Assembly (NCBI RefSeq): GCF_000425825.1
Contig: NZ_AUEE01000010.1
Coordinates: 31,680 to 95,679, forward strand
Direction of reading: 5' to 3'
Length of the DNA: 64,000 bases
DNA from: Jeotgalicoccus marinus DSM 19772
GTDB taxonomy: Bacteria; Bacillota; Bacilli; Staphylococcales; Salinicoccaceae
Position 1 is the first letter of the stretch. Each line of letters begins with the position of its first letter. Shown here piece by piece: positions 53,538 to 63,689 of the stretch. A program made the translations under genes and the position numbers. The notes below the pieces were generated by a model. The model made no database searches, was not told the origin of the DNA, and saw nothing but the letters and a program-made list of their open reading frames with translations.

Positions 53538-54320
53538 TTTTAATCTCACTTCGTAAAAACGCATCGCAGACAAGTCACCTTTATAGTCAAAATAGCCTTC
53601 TTCTATCATTTCTCGTAATCTATATTCTATAAAGAAGTCATCAAAGTTTTGTAATTCACCGTACACTTCTCCTACTATTCTCGCTGCTTTTATATAGGGC
53701 TCATTCTGCATTTCTACATGTATTTTCTTTGCTGTCTCTATGATAAATGCATCATATGCCGCTTCGTTTTTACTTACAATTTTATAATTACTATATGCTC
53801 TTAAATTCATTTCTGTCTGCCTTAAAGCTTTCCATTCTTCTACTAAACGTTTTCTATCATCCAAAAGTTTCTTCTTATTAAACTTCTCATATATTTCTTT
53901 TAACTGATTGATACTAAGTTCTGTGGTCTTTACTATATTCGAATTACCAATCAATTCATTATAAGCACTAGTGGTATTTAAAATGTAGATATCATTAGAC
54001 CAATCCTTCAGCAAATACATCACATATCGTAAACCTGTCTGTTCACTCCCATTATCTGCAGTCCAAATAATAATAGGCTCATACGGCGCAATGTCTCTAA
54101 GTTTCTTCAAAGTGTCGTAAGAATAATGATCAACATCTGACAATTTCTCTGTCAACCAGTCTAACCGATTCTCTATCCCCTCTTTTGTATCTAAATCTAA
54201 AATCGGCCCATACGACAGGTTATCCTTTAATCCAATCACCCGACTACTATTTGTTGCGAGCTTTACAGATAACCATGCTGATTCTCCGATTACAATATGC
54301 CAAGTCATTTCATTATTCAT
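53526..54320 (-). CDS. DUF1835 domain protein
   Basis: A 264-residue soluble protein with WHIVIGESAWLSVKLA near the start and LSYGPILDLDTKEGIENRLDWL, the N-terminal DUF1835 pattern (a GESA...G..V...D.LS.GPI strand-loop array), followed by a helical C-terminal part. Role unknown. ATG 54320 has GGGGTG six bases before it. Single gene downstream of glmS, separated by a bidirectional-looking stem. Confidence 0.75.
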   Translation of the reverse strand: MNNEMTWHIVIGESAWLSVKLATNSSRVIGLKDNLSYGPILDLDTKEGIENRLDWLTEKLSDVDHYSYDTLKKLRDIAPYEPIIIWTADNGSEQTGLRYVMYLLKDWSNDIYILNTTSAYNELIGNSNIVKTTELSINQLKEIYEKFNKKKLLDDRKRLVEEWKALRQTEMNLRAYSNYKIVSKNEAAYDAFIIETAKKIHVEMQNEPYIKAARIVGEVYGELQNFDDFFIEYRLREMIEEGYFDYKGDLSAMRFYEVRLKDSE

Positions 54321-54369
54321 AAAATCACCCCACATGGTTTTAACCTTTTCTATGTCTGACCAAACAAAA

Positions 54370-54412
54370 AGCACCCTAGTATTGAACCATAAAATTCAAT
54401 ACTAAGAGTGCT
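54370..54412 (-). terminator. Terminator of glmS
   Basis: Arms AGCACCCTAGTATTGAA and TTCAATACTAAGAGTGCT pair along 17 bases with two mismatches around an eight-base loop; T run on minus and a second T run on plus. Confidence 0.9.
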
Positions 54413-54430
54413 AAGTTTTTATCATTAAAT

Positions 54431-56233
54431 CTATTCTACAGTAACTGATTTAGCGAGGTTACGTGGTTTATCGACATCATTACCTCTGTGAAGTGCTGCA
54501 TAGTACGAAATTAACTGATAAACTACTACAGATACTAATGGTGTCAGCATTTCATGAACGTGAGGGATAACATAAGTATCGCCTTCTTGTTCTAGTCCTT
54601 CCATGGCAATCATACAAACATTGGCACCACGTGCTGCAACTTCTTGTGCATTACCACGGATGTTTAGGTTTACATTCTCTTGTGTTGCGAGTGAAAATAC
54701 TGGTGTACCGTCTTCAATCAATGCGATTGTACCATGTTTCAATTCTCCACCAGCAAAGCCTTCTGCTTGAATATAGGAGATTTCTTTAAGTTTTAAGGCG
54801 CCTTCTAAGCCGACATAATAATCCATTGTTCTTCCGATAAAGAATGCATTTCTAGTCGTTTCTAAGAAGTCTTTAACAATGCCTTCAATTGTTGATGCAT
54901 CATCGATTACTGAAGTAATCGCTGTCGTCACTTTACCAAGCTCTGACATCAAGTTTAAGTCGCTCTTTCTACCAAGTTCTCTTGCCGTTACAGCTGCAAC
55001 AATGGAAAGTACTGCAATTTGTGCAACATAAGCTTTAGTAGATGCTACAGCAATCTCTGGACCTGCATGTAAGATTAAAGTCTGGTCCGCTTCACGTGAA
55101 AGTGTTGATCCAGGTACATTCGTAATAGTAAGAGCCTGATAACCTTTTTCTTTAATATCCACTAATACTGCACGACTGTCGGCAGTTTCACCTGACTGTG
55201 ATATAAAGATGAATAGTGGATTTTCTGAAAGTAATGGTGTGTTATACACAAACTCAGATGCAACATGTACTTCGGTTGGTACACCTGCCCATTTCTCGAT
55301 ATATTCTTTACCAATTAAACCAGCATGGTAACTCGTTCCAGCAGCGATAATATATAAGCGATCTGCATCATTTAGCTGTTTGATGATGGCATCATCAATT
55401 TTCAAGTTCCCATTTTCATCTTGGTATTCTTTAATAATTTTACGCATGACTTGAGGCTGTTCATTAATTTCCTTAATCATGTAATGTGGGTAAGTGCCAA
55501 GTTCAGCATCACTTGCATCAATCTCGGTAATATAAGATTCACGTTCGATTACTGTACCTTCAAGATCATGAATAATCATTTGATCTTTCATGATTTGAAT
55601 CACTTCACCATCCATTAATTCAACAAATTCATTTGTTAATCTAAGCATCGCCATCGCATCAGAAGTGATAACGTTAAACCCGTCACCCTTACCTAATAGT
55701 AATGGTGATTTATTTTTTGCTGCATAGATTGTATTATCATCCTCATTGTCTAATAGCCCTAATGCATATGAACCATGTAACAATGATAAAGTTTTCTTGA
55801 ATGCTTCTAAAGTAGATGAACCTTCCGCTGCAAATTTAGCAATCAACTGCACGATGATCTCTGTATCAGTCTCAGACACTAATTCTACATCTGATAAGTA
55901 GTCTTCTCTTAACTGTACATAGTTCTCAATAACACCGTTATGAACAAGTGTAAAACGCCCATCGTTACTCTGGTGAGGATGAGAATTGACGACACTTGGC
56001 TCCCCATGAGTTGCCCAGCGTGTATGTCCAATCCCCACTTGACCAGAAAAATCTGCGTCAACTTGTTTTCTAAGGTCAGCAATACGGCCTTTTTCTTTAA
56101 ATACTTTAGTCTCAGAGTCACCTTTAACTGCGATACCCGCTGAGTCATAACCACGGTATTCTAGCTTCTCTAGACCGTGTAATAGAATTTCCTTAACATC
56201 ATTTGTTCCTATATATCCAACAATTCCACACAT
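54431..56233 (-). CDS. glmS: Glutamine:fructose-6-phosphate aminotransferase
   Basis: A 600-residue enzyme. The processed start MCGIVGYIG places the catalytic Cys at position 2 of the glutaminase domain (about 1-230), followed by two SIS isomerase domains ([32 protein letters not shown]) and the C-terminal [11 protein letters not shown]. It makes glucosamine-6-phosphate for the wall. ATG 56233 is fixed by this N-terminus and AGGAG. The 5' leader is a glmS ribozyme, so high product triggers self-cleavage of the mRNA. Confidence 0.97.
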   Translation of the reverse strand: MCGIVGYIGTNDVKEILLHGLEKLEYRGYDSAGIAVKGDSETKVFKEKGRIADLRKQVDADFSGQVGIGHTRWATHGEPSVVNSHPHQSNDGRFTLVHNGVIENYVQLREDYLSDVELVSETDTEIIVQLIAKFAAEGSSTLEAFKKTLSLLHGSYALGLLDNEDDNTIYAAKNKSPLLLGKGDGFNVITSDAMAMLRLTNEFVELMDGEVIQIMKDQMIIHDLEGTVIERESYITEIDASDAELGTYPHYMIKEINEQPQVMRKIIKEYQDENGNLKIDDAIIKQLNDADRLYIIAAGTSYHAGLIGKEYIEKWAGVPTEVHVASEFVYNTPLLSENPLFIFISQSGETADSRAVLVDIKEKGYQALTITNVPGSTLSREADQTLILHAGPEIAVASTKAYVAQIAVLSIVAAVTARELGRKSDLNLMSELGKVTTAITSVIDDASTIEGIVKDFLETTRNAFFIGRTMDYYVGLEGALKLKEISYIQAEGFAGGELKHGTIALIEDGTPVFSLATQENVNLNIRGNAQEVAARGANVCMIAMEGLEQEGDTYVIPHVHEMLTPLVSVVVYQLISYYAALHRGNDVDKPRNLAKSVTVE

Positions 56234-56265
56234 AAAAATACTCCTAGTCTTAATTAATGTTTTGT

Positions 56266-56401
56266 GGAATATCTGCTCTGTCAGATCGATCACTCGATAG
56301 TTTTAACAGATAAACTTACGAATACTTTAGTATCCGGGACAGCATCCGCCGAATGTTCGATAACTGTCCTCCTCGTCAGCAGTTAATACTGCTCTGGCGC
56401 T
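56266..56401 (-). ncRNA. glmS ribozyme/riboswitch
   Basis: Read on the minus strand: the cleavage-site A (complement of 56401) followed by GCGCCAGAGC, then CTGACGAGGAGGACAGTTATCGA, then TTCGGCGGATGCTGTCCCGG, and the P3/P4 hairpins, all in the order and spacing of the known class. Glucosamine-6-phosphate acts as the cofactor for cleavage just 5' of the GCGCC. It ends about 30 bases before the glmS start codon. A GGAGG lies just upstream of the cut site at 56423. Confidence 0.97.
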
Positions 56402-56505
56402 ATTCCGATTTAAATAAAGTTTCCCTCCTTTTTACTGTCAGAATAAAAGTGTAAATTATATGGCGAAATATTACAAGATTTTTTTACCTATTTATACCAT
56501 ATATA

Positions 56506-56706
56506 TTATTGTTCAATAATTTCCTTAACTCTACCAACAATACCGCCTTCTAATCTCACTTTTATACCATGCGGATGGTTTGCTGAATTTGTTAAATGCT
56601 TTAAAACGATGCCCTCTGTCAATTCCCCGGTACGCTGATGATGCTTTTGCACTACTTTGACATGACTACCTACTTTAATATTCGCTCGATTTCTATGATC
56701 CATCAT
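56506..56706 (-). CDS. ywbE: YwbE-family small protein
   Basis: A 66-residue basic protein: RANIKVGSHVKVVQKHHQRTGELTEGIVLKHLTNS...HPHGIKVRLEGGIVGRVKEI, the full YwbE (DUF2196) pattern. Fold is probably a small beta barrel that may bind nucleic acid; function unknown. AGGAG precedes ATG. It lies upstream of the glmS leader and might be on its own transcript. Confidence 0.9.
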   Translation of the reverse strand: MMDHRNRANIKVGSHVKVVQKHHQRTGELTEGIVLKHLTNSANHPHGIKVRLEGGIVGRVKEIIEQ

Positions 56707-56814
56707 TACGACTCCTTTAAGTTAAATTCATTTAACAATGTTATGTTTCTGTTTATAAAAAGTTATTTTTATATCTAGTTTAATGATATAATACCTTTAT
56801 AGGAGGCACATATC

Positions 56815-57321
56815 ATGAAGGGAAAAACTCATGTGATCGGCGGTGTCACTCTTGGTTTAACCGTGGTCCATCTCACAGATCTGGATCCAGTCGTTGTTCT
56901 AGCAAGTAGCTTAGTTGGATCACTCATTCCAGATATTTGTCATAGTGGAAGCAAAATTGGAAAGCGGATGCCAATCTTATCAAGAATAATCAACTTTGTT
57001 TTTGGACACCGCTCTTTTACTCATAGTATAGTATTTTGTTTAGTCATTCTGTTTCTAGCAGACTTTTTATTTAGCAACACAGCTATAAAGACTGGGCTTC
57101 TTTCAGGTATCATCAGTCATTACATATTAGATATGGCTACAAAAAGTGGGATCCAATTGTTCTTCCCCTTAAACTTCAAAGTTCGATTTCCATTAACCAC
57201 CCGCACAGGAAGTTTTGTAGAGAACATTATCTTCTCTATACTATCTTTAATCTCTCTCTATTTAGGATTTCAAGTGCTAAGTACAAACTTTTCATCTTTC
57301 ATTAATAATCTTACACCTTAA
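56815..57321 (+). CDS. YdjM-like membrane-bound metal-dependent hydrolase family
   Basis: A 168-residue protein with four hydrophobic segments and the YdjM histidines: KTHVIGG at the start, LIPDICHSGSKIGK, GHRSFTHSI and ISHYILDMATKSGIQLFFP. The conserved His/Asp set suggests a membrane metal site; no substrate is known. AGGAGG precedes ATG. It is a single gene convergent with glmM. Confidence 0.85.
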   Translation: MKGKTHVIGGVTLGLTVVHLTDLDPVVVLASSLVGSLIPDICHSGSKIGKRMPILSRIINFVFGHRSFTHSIVFCLVILFLADFLFSNTAIKTGLLSGIISHYILDMATKSGIQLFFPLNFKVRFPLTTRTGSFVENIIFSILSLISLYLGFQVLSTNFSSFINNLTP

Positions 57322-57333
57322 ATTTTACATAAA

Positions 57334-57364
57334 AGTGGTCCGGACATTCATTCCGGACCACTTA
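57334..57364. terminator. Bidirectional terminator between ydjM-like gene and glmM
   Basis: Exact 12-bp stem AAGTGGTCCGGA / TCCGGACCACTT, seven-base loop. Confidence 0.9.
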
Positions 57365-57374
57365 TCATTTATGT

Positions 57375-58727
57375 TTATTTATCTAAACCCATTTCAGCTT
57401 CTACAACTTTTGCAATTGTTTCACTATACTCTGTAGCTAATTCTTCAGTTTCTGCTTCCACCATTACACGTACTAATGGCTCTGTTCCTGATGCACGAAC
57501 AAGAATACGGCCGTTACCGTTCATCTTATCTTCAACATCTGACATGACAGCTTTAACCGCTTCATTATCTGTTACATGGTGCTTGTCTGTTACACGAACG
57601 TTAACAAGCTCTTGAGGGAATGTCTCAACCTGAGCTGCAAGTTCACTTAACTTCTTACCAGAGTCTTTAATAATTTGAGCAAGATGAATACCTGTTAATA
57701 GTCCGTCACCCGTTGTGTTATAGTTCATCATCACGATATGTCCTGACTGCTCTCCACCAAGAGAATAGCCACCTTCACGCATCTCAGCAACAACATATCT
57801 GTCTCCGACTTTTGTCTTATCAGATTTCATGCCATGTGCTTCTAATGCTTTATAGAAACCAAGGTTACTCATTACCGTTGATACGACTGTATCGTCTTTG
57901 AGTTCACCTTTTTCTTTTAGTGATTGAGCTAAGATGAACATAATCTTATCCCCATCAACGATATCTCCATTTTCATCTACAGCAATTATTCTATCGCCAT
58001 CACCATCAAAGGCTAGACCGAAATCACATTCTTCATTTTTCACTAATTCTTGTAATCTCTCAGGATGTGTCGAACCTACATTTGCATTGATATTTGTACC
58101 ATCTGGGTTTGAACCGACTGTTGCTGTCTCCGCTTCTAAGTCACCAAATAAGTATGGGCCTAGGTGATAAGTCGAACCATGTGCACCATCAATACCGATT
58201 TTCAGGCCATCAAAGTCTGTGTTAATTGTTGATTTAAGGTATGAAAGGTATTTTTGACCGCCTTCAAAATAGTCAGAGATTGTACCCACATTAACACCAG
58301 TTGGTCTTGGAAGATTATCACCTTCACTATCGATTAATGCTTCAATCTCATTTTCTTGTTCATCTGTTAACTTAAATCCATCTGGACCGAAGAATTTAAT
58401 ACCGTTATCCTCAACTGGATTATGTGATGCAGAGATCATTACTCCAGCGTTCGCTTCCATATCTTTAGTTAAGTAAGCCACACCAGGAGTTGTAATGACA
58501 CCGAGTCGCATCACTTCAGCACCGATTGATAATAGGCCAGCAATCAAGGCAGATTCAAGCATCTCACCAGAAATACGTGTATCTCTTCCTACGAGTACAC
58601 GAGGGTGTTCTTGGCCTTCTCCAAGTAAAGTGTAACCGCCGTAACGGCCTAATTTAAAAGCAAATTCTGGCGTTAATCCTTCATTAGCAATACCTCTTAC
58701 ACCATCAGTTCCAAAATACTTTCCCAT
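57375..58727 (-). CDS. glmM: Phosphoglucosamine mutase
   Basis: A 450-residue mutase with FGTDGVRG at the start, phospho-Ser101 in ISASHNP, metal loop DGDGDR and C-terminal [14 protein letters not shown] phosphate loop. It turns glucosamine-6-phosphate to glucosamine-1-phosphate. Third gene of the cdaA-cdaR-glmM unit; in Firmicutes GlmM binds CdaA and lowers c-di-AMP synthesis. The 26-base gap to cdaR has an AGGAG. Confidence 0.97.
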   Translation of the reverse strand: MGKYFGTDGVRGIANEGLTPEFAFKLGRYGGYTLLGEGQEHPRVLVGRDTRISGEMLESALIAGLLSIGAEVMRLGVITTPGVAYLTKDMEANAGVMISASHNPVEDNGIKFFGPDGFKLTDEQENEIEALIDSEGDNLPRPTGVNVGTISDYFEGGQKYLSYLKSTINTDFDGLKIGIDGAHGSTYHLGPYLFGDLEAETATVGSNPDGTNINANVGSTHPERLQELVKNEECDFGLAFDGDGDRIIAVDENGDIVDGDKIMFILAQSLKEKGELKDDTVVSTVMSNLGFYKALEAHGMKSDKTKVGDRYVVAEMREGGYSLGGEQSGHIVMMNYNTTGDGLLTGIHLAQIIKDSGKKLSELAAQVETFPQELVNVRVTDKHHVTDNEAVKAVMSDVEDKMNGNGRILVRASGTEPLVRVMVEAETEELATEYSETIAKVVEAEMGLDK

Positions 58728-58753
58728 AATAGTCTCCTTTTTGTAAGTCCATG

Positions 58754-59698
58754 TTAATCATTTTCAATAGTGACATCTGCTTCCAGCACTGCCGGTTCAC
58801 TCTTTGTCACATTTTCTGGTAATTCTATTCTAACATCTTTTGTACCCGACGATGACATTCCCTCAACATCAACCTCAGCTGTTAGTGAGTTGATAGAGTC
58901 CAAGGTTTCCTTATCACCGAATATTTCTATTGTATCATGGTTTAATTCTACATCAGATACCGTATGTCCGCTATCTGGTTCACCAACCGTTTCTTGATAC
59001 ACAGGTACACTTTTAGAGAGTTCTTCAACTTCAATTTCCACTCTTACAGTTTCTGGTTCGATGACGACATCTAACTTATTGTACTGAGCATCAAAAGCAC
59101 TCACCTCTGCCTCTTCTACTCTCTCCTCAGTAATACTAGAAGTGTCTGACATCATGGCACGTACATATTGTATACGATTCATCGTGCTTTCTCCACCACT
59201 CACTGTCACTGTGGAAGGTTCTACATTGACTGAATCCAGTTGATAACTAGAACCCACCCTGCCGTCACTCACTTCTGCTTGAACTTCAAAAGTTTGTGAT
59301 ACTAGGTTTTGTATTGTAACATTTGTCGTTTCAGGCTGTACAGTTGCATTGACATTCTCAGGTAGGCCGTTTACTGTGAAGAACACTTCGTGCTCTCCTG
59401 GCTCTCTATTTCTAAGGTCTAAGGTCACTTCAAAGTTTCTCGTCGCCTGTAATCTTTTCACATTTGAACTCGAACCTGATAATTCAACTGTAACCTCTTG
59501 TGGGACACCAGAAACATAATATTCTTCTTCATCATAAAGTAATTCAACTGGTACGGATTCAACAAATTCGGCATCTTCATTTGTATTTTCGTCATCACCA
59601 AATATGTTTGCCTCATCCAAGATGTTATTTGCATTAAAGAACATCAAGATTGCTAATAAAAGTGCAACAATTCTTACTCCAACCTTACTTTCTAGCAA
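58754..59698 (-). CDS. cdaR: CdaA regulator CdaR (YbbR-domain protein)
   Basis: A 314-residue protein: one N-terminal membrane helix (about 8-25), then repeated YbbR beta domains outside the cell ([26 protein letters not shown] repeats, rich in Val/Glu/Asp). CdaR modulates the c-di-AMP cyclase. Start is TTG 59698, inside the end of cdaA (14-base overlap) after GGGGGCGG, giving coupled translation. Confidence 0.93.
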   Translation of the reverse strand: MLESKVGVRIVALLLAILMFFNANNILDEANIFGDDENTNEDAEFVESVPVELLYDEEEYYVSGVPQEVTVELSGSSSNVKRLQATRNFEVTLDLRNREPGEHEVFFTVNGLPENVNATVQPETTNVTIQNLVSQTFEVQAEVSDGRVGSSYQLDSVNVEPSTVTVSGGESTMNRIQYVRAMMSDTSSITEERVEEAEVSAFDAQYNKLDVVIEPETVRVEIEVEELSKSVPVYQETVGEPDSGHTVSDVELNHDTIEIFGDKETLDSINSLTAEVDVEGMSSSGTKDVRIELPENVTKSEPAVLEADVTIEND

Positions 59699-60506
59699 AT
59701 ATACCGCCCCCTTCCTTAGATGAAGCAGCGACTAACCACTGTTCATGGAGTAGTTTTTCAAGTGTATCCATGTCAAGTTCTTTGGTCATTTTACTGTCGT
59801 ATGTAACAGACACATTCCCTGTCTCTTCAGATACGATAATCGTAAAAGCATCGGTCACTTCCGATATTCCTACAGCAGCTCTATGTCGTGTCCCTAAGTC
59901 TTTTGCGATCTTATTGCTTTCAGAAAGCGGTAAATAACTACCTGCAGTAGCGATTTTATCACCTTGAATAATCATTGCACCATCATGTAACGGTGTATTC
60001 GGTATAAAAATGTTAATAAGAAGTTGTGAGGAAATCTCTGAGTTTAATGGCACACCTGTTTCGATGTAGTCCTTTAACCCCGTTTCTTTTTCCATCACTA
60101 TTAAAGCTCCAATCCGCCTTTTAGCCATATACCTTACAGCGGTGAGCATATCTTGTACAAGACGTTCCTTAACTGCAGCTTCGTTTTGTCCATTGGATCT
60201 AAATAGACTTCCACGCCCGAGTTGTTCTAGGGCTCTTCTTAGTTCAGGTTGGAAGATAACGATTACTGCTAAGAAACCCCATTGTAAAACCATATCAAAC
60301 AACTGAGTTGTCGTTGTTAGATCGAAAAAATTACTAATTGCCCGCCCAATTATTATGAAAAATATCCCTTTGATTAGCTGAACGGCTTTTGTTCCTTTGA
60401 TGACGGTAAGTATTAAGTAAAATACATACCAAACGATAAGCACATCGATAATACTTGTAATTACAAAGGAAGTAGAGATATTTTCAAAAAAGTTGGCTGT
60501 GTCCAT
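59685..60506 (-). CDS. cdaA: Diadenylate cyclase (c-di-AMP synthase)
   Basis: A 273-residue enzyme with three N-terminal membrane helices and a DAC domain holding LHDGAMII (DGA motif) and GTRHRAAVGISE (RHR motif). It makes c-di-AMP from ATP; in staphylococci it is called DacA. ATG 60506 with AAAGGAT upstream is preferred over 60539. It starts 22 bases after the stop of an HTH/TPR regulator gene, so that regulator may be co-transcribed. Confidence 0.96.
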   Translation of the reverse strand: MDTANFFENISTSFVITSIIDVLIVWYVFYLILTVIKGTKAVQLIKGIFFIIIGRAISNFFDLTTTTQLFDMVLQWGFLAVIVIFQPELRRALEQLGRGSLFRSNGQNEAAVKERLVQDMLTAVRYMAKRRIGALIVMEKETGLKDYIETGVPLNSEISSQLLINIFIPNTPLHDGAMIIQGDKIATAGSYLPLSESNKIAKDLGTRHRAAVGISEVTDAFTIIVSEETGNVSVTYDSKMTKELDMDTLEKLLHEQWLVAASSKEGGGIFARK

Positions 60507-60528
60507 AATGATTATCCTTTCTATTATG

Positions 60529-61476
60529 TTATAAGCCACCTAATCTCTCTGTTAACTCGCGATATACTACTGTTATTTCAGGTATGACTGAAGTATCTAA
60601 CTCATTGTTAACTAATTGTTTAAATAAGGCATCTGCTTCTTTAACCTTATCCATTTTGAAATAACAATAGGCTTTTAAAACTAATAGTACTTCATCATCT
60701 GTTGTAGTCAGTATTTCTAGTGCATCATTATAACGCTCAATCTTAACCAAACAGAGCACTTTTAGCTGTTCAATTTCCAAGTCTTTATAGTGGATACCTA
60801 GTCTTGTAGAAATCAGTTCTATATCTGTAATGATTCTGTGTGCAGTGTAATACTGTTTAAATATAATATAACATTTTACAAGTGCATAGCGTAATTTTAA
60901 ATCTGAAATATTTAATTCATCAAACTTCGTTAACATGTATAAAGCATCCTCTAAAATATCGATTGCTTGATCTGTTAACTTATCAATCACCAGTAAATCC
61001 GCCTTCAATAAGACTGCGTTAATATAATGTTGATTCACAGCCACAGTAGATAGTTGTTTCAATGCCTTATCTATATTCGTACGTGTACGTTTACTATCAC
61101 CGAGATGACGGTAATACTGAGCATATATCAGATGAATTCGACCACTATCTGGCATAGGAATATCTTCAATCTGTTCATATTCTTTATCGATAAAATATTT
61201 CACAGATTCAAAGTCTCCATGTTCAACCTTCAATTCATAGTGACCTATTTCTCTAAGTATTTCGAAATTATTATATTTAAAATGAGATACTTCAGTCATG
61301 AAATCATTTACAGTACAATTCAAACGCTTGCTTAACTTAACCAATACATTTGTTGATGGTTGAACAGTACCTTTTTCAATCAAACTTAAATATGTGCGGG
61401 AGATGATTCCCTCAGCGAGCTCTTCTTGCGTCAGATTATTATTGTTTCGTATTTCTTTGATTCTTTGACCTATCAT
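60529..61476 (-). CDS. XRE-type HTH regulator with TPR-like C-terminus
   Basis: A 315-residue protein: HTH_3 domain (IGQRIKEIRNNNNLTQEELAEGIISRTYLSLIEKG) then about 250 helical residues with TPR-like 35-residue spacing. This is the Rgg/PlcR/SinR-like architecture, in which the TPR part often binds a peptide. ATG 61476 is six bases from GGGGG; two earlier in-frame starts are worse. The gene reads directly into cdaA. I do not recall such a regulator in the cdaA operon of Staphylococcus. Confidence 0.8.
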   Translation of the reverse strand: MIGQRIKEIRNNNNLTQEELAEGIISRTYLSLIEKGTVQPSTNVLVKLSKRLNCTVNDFMTEVSHFKYNNFEILREIGHYELKVEHGDFESVKYFIDKEYEQIEDIPMPDSGRIHLIYAQYYRHLGDSKRTRTNIDKALKQLSTVAVNQHYINAVLLKADLLVIDKLTDQAIDILEDALYMLTKFDELNISDLKLRYALVKCYIIFKQYYTAHRIITDIELISTRLGIHYKDLEIEQLKVLCLVKIERYNDALEILTTTDDEVLLVLKAYCYFKMDKVKEADALFKQLVNNELDTSVIPEITVVYRELTERLGGL

Positions 61477-61613
61477 ACTCATCCCCCTAGTACTTAACAT
61501 TTTAATAATACCAAATCCAATTTTATGTAACAAACAATCATATAAATGAAATCTTGATTAATTGACGGGGTTTACTTTTTACATGATAATAAAAGAAAAC
61601 ATTGGAGGATACA

Positions 61614-62063
61614 ATGAAGAATTTGCTCGTTATAAAAGACCTAGAGCAGCTCAAGTCAATTAGCGATCCGTTTAGAATGAAACTCCTTGCCATGATGTCA
61701 GAAGAAGCAAAAACTGGTCAGATGCTTGCAGACGAACTTGAATTGCCACGAGCTAAAGTCCACTATCACCTCAGCCAATTGTTAAAACACGGTATTATAA
61801 CCATCTCACATACAGCAGAAAAGAAAAGCATTTTACAAAAGTTTTACATTCCTAGTGCAAAACATATTATTGCAGATATGAATATACTCAATTATAAACC
61901 ATTATCCGAACATTCGGACCCGCACGTTTATCAATTAAAATTAAATGATTACTCCTTTAATGCCCTGAAGGAGTATCTTAAAAACCTAAATAATGAAGAA
62001 AACGACACCGATACTTCTTCTTATCTCATTAATATCGTAAAAACAGAAGATAAACTGATTTAG
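61614..62063 (+). CDS. Winged-helix (ArsR/HTH_20-like) regulator
   Basis: A 149-residue protein: winged helix (LEQLKSISDPFRMKLLAMM; AKTGQMLADELELPRAKVHYHLSQLLKHGII) with no metal-binding Cys pairs, followed by a C-terminal helical part with an acidic tail. GGAGG six bases before ATG supports this start over 61602. Single gene, divergent from the HTH/TPR regulator; target unknown. Confidence 0.8.
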   Translation: MKNLLVIKDLEQLKSISDPFRMKLLAMMSEEAKTGQMLADELELPRAKVHYHLSQLLKHGIITISHTAEKKSILQKFYIPSAKHIIADMNILNYKPLSEHSDPHVYQLKLNDYSFNALKEYLKNLNNEENDTDTSSYLINIVKTEDKLI

Positions 62064-62074
62064 TAATATATAAC

Positions 62075-62109
62075 AAGAAGCTATGGAAATCCGTCTTCCA
62101 TAGCTTCTT
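62075..62109. terminator. Bidirectional terminator
   Basis: Exact 14-bp stem AAGAAGCTATGGAA / TTCCATAGCTTCTT, seven-base loop, between the winged-helix gene and arginase. Confidence 0.93.
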
Positions 62110-62115
62110 TACTAC

Positions 62116-63021
62116 CTATAATAACCTTTTCCCGAATATAAACGATGCGATTTCTACAGCTTTTTTAGCAGTATTATTTCCCTTATCAAGAAGGGGATTA
62201 ACTTCCACTAAGTCACAAGAAACTAGACGATCAGATGCACTTAGTATTGTTAATGCCTCGAGTAATTCAGCTAGAAAAAGTCCCCCATTGACCTTCGTAC
62301 CTGTCCCTTCTATTTCCAAAGGATCTAAACTATCTACATCTAATGATAGATGAATGGCATCACAATGCTCTAAGGAATCTAAAGCTTTTTTTATGACAAC
62401 AGTCAAACGCTCGGTTCTCACATCTGACATAGTGTGACATTTAATATTTTTTTCTTTAATGTAAGCCTGCTCGCCAGAGTCTAAGTCTCTCGCTCCTATA
62501 AAGACAATATTTTCATGTTTTAACTTTGGACCACTTTTATGTACATCAACCAGCTGTTCATGCCCCTCACCTAATAAGACACCTACAGGCATACCGTGTA
62601 TATTACCACTTGGTGACGTTACGCTACTATTGATATCCCCATGCGCATCAATCCAAATTACCCCTAAGTTATCATAATGATGACTAATGCCACTAATTGA
62701 ACCAATAGATAAGCTATGGTCGCCTCCAATTATAAGTGGGAACTGCTTATTACTTACACTCTCATCTACCACAGAGGCAAGTACTTGACTATAATCTAAT
62801 ACTTCACTCAGATTGATTAAGCCATTTTTATCTTTTTCATTACCGTTCTCTTTCCATACCCCATATTGTCCAACAACATTCCCCTTATCGGTTACTTCAT
62901 GGCCGAGCTCAGTCAATCTCTCTATTAAATGTTCAAAACGTAAAGCATCTGGACCTAAAGCAACACCTGGTCTTGGTTGTCCAAATGATGTTGGCGCACC
63001 GATCAAATCAATATTTACCAC
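62116..63021 (-). CDS. rocF: Arginase
   Basis: A 301-residue ureohydrolase with all metal motifs: GGDHSLSIGS, DAHGDIN and SLDVDSLDP, plus IGARDLDSGE. It splits arginine into urea and ornithine. GGAGG precedes ATG. Arginase next to the cdaA-glmM region is the staphylococcal arrangement. It is a single gene downstream of the tRNA cluster, with its own gap of about 100 bases. Confidence 0.96.
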   Translation of the reverse strand: MVNIDLIGAPTSFGQPRPGVALGPDALRFEHLIERLTELGHEVTDKGNVVGQYGVWKENGNEKDKNGLINLSEVLDYSQVLASVVDESVSNKQFPLIIGGDHSLSIGSISGISHHYDNLGVIWIDAHGDINSSVTSPSGNIHGMPVGVLLGEGHEQLVDVHKSGPKLKHENIVFIGARDLDSGEQAYIKEKNIKCHTMSDVRTERLTVVIKKALDSLEHCDAIHLSLDVDSLDPLEIEGTGTKVNGGLFLAELLEALTILSASDRLVSCDLVEVNPLLDKGNNTAKKAVEIASFIFGKRLL

Positions 63022-63123
63022 TACAACTCCTCCATATCTAAACCCCTTTGTTATACAAATATACTAAAGAAAGCGTTTTTATACAAGTGCTTATAAATAT
63101 TAAATTTGAACTAAATTCATGTA

Positions 63124-63153
63124 TAAAAAAAGACACTTGCTTTTGCAAGTGTC
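63124..63153 (-). terminator. Terminator of the rRNA-tRNA operon
   Basis: Exact 9-bp stem GACACTTGC / GCAAGTGTC with a four-base loop and seven T on the minus strand, six bases after tRNA-Lys. Confidence 0.95.
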
Positions 63154-63158
63154 CAAGA

Positions 63159-63231
63159 TGAGCCATGCAGGGCTCGAACCTGCGACCCTCTGATTAAAAG
63201 TCAGATGCTCTACCAACTGAGCTAATGGCTC
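63159..63231 (-). tRNA. tRNA-Lys (anticodon TTT)
   Basis: 73-base cloverleaf; acceptor GAGCCAT/ATGGCTC, discriminator A, anticodon loop CTTTTAA. CCA is not encoded. Confidence 0.97.
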
Positions 63232-63246
63232 TAAATATAAATAAAA

Positions 63247-63318
63247 CTGGGCTGGAAGGATTCGAACCTTCGCGTCACGAGACCAAAACCCGTTGCCTTA
63301 CCGCTTGGCTACAGCCCA
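63247..63318 (-). tRNA. tRNA-Gln (anticodon TTG)
   Basis: 72-base cloverleaf; acceptor TGGGCTG/CAGCCCA with the U1-A72 pair typical of tRNA-Gln, discriminator G, anticodon loop TTTTGGT. CCA not encoded. Confidence 0.97.
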
Positions 63319-63325
63319 AAAATCA

Positions 63326-63409
63326 TGGTGGAAGGGGGCAGATTCGAACTGCCGAACCCGAAGGAGCGGATTTACAGTCCGCCGCGTTTAGCCACTTCGC
63401 TACCCTTCC
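63326..63409 (-). tRNA. tRNA-Tyr (anticodon GTA)
   Basis: 84 bases including encoded CCA; long variable arm (class II), acceptor GGAAGGG/CCCTTCC, discriminator A, anticodon loop CTGTAAA. Confidence 0.96.
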
Positions 63410-63419
63410 AAATGAAAAA

Positions 63420-63492
63420 TGGAGAATGACGGGCTCGAACCGCCGACCCTCTGCTTGTAAGGCAGATGCTCTCCCAGCTGAGCTAATTCTCC
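63420..63492 (-). tRNA. tRNA-Val (anticodon TAC)
   Basis: 73-base cloverleaf; acceptor GGAGAAT/ATTCTCC, discriminator A, anticodon loop CTTACAA. CCA not encoded. Confidence 0.97.
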
Positions 63493-63511
63493 ATATTAGA
63501 CTATATTAAAA

Positions 63512-63586
63512 TGGTGACCCGTACGGGACTCGAACCCGTGTTACCGCCGTGAAAGGGCGGTGTCTTAACCGCTTGACCAACGGGCC
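63512..63586 (-). tRNA. tRNA-Glu (anticodon TTC)
   Basis: 75 bases with encoded CCA; acceptor GGCCCGT/ACGGGTC including a G-U pair, discriminator A, anticodon loop CTTTCAC. Confidence 0.97.
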
Positions 63587-63599
63587 TAAGACAAAAAAA

Positions 63600-63674
63600 T
63601 GGCTCCACAGGTAGGACTCGAACCTACGACCGATCGGTTAACAGCCGATAGCTCTACCACTGAGCTACTGTGGA
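63600..63674 (-). tRNA. tRNA-Asn (anticodon GTT)
   Basis: 75 bases with encoded CCA; acceptor TCCACAG/CTGTGGA, discriminator G, anticodon loop CTGTTAA. First tRNA after 5S. Confidence 0.97.
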
Positions 63675-63689
63675 ATAAAAAATATGTAA

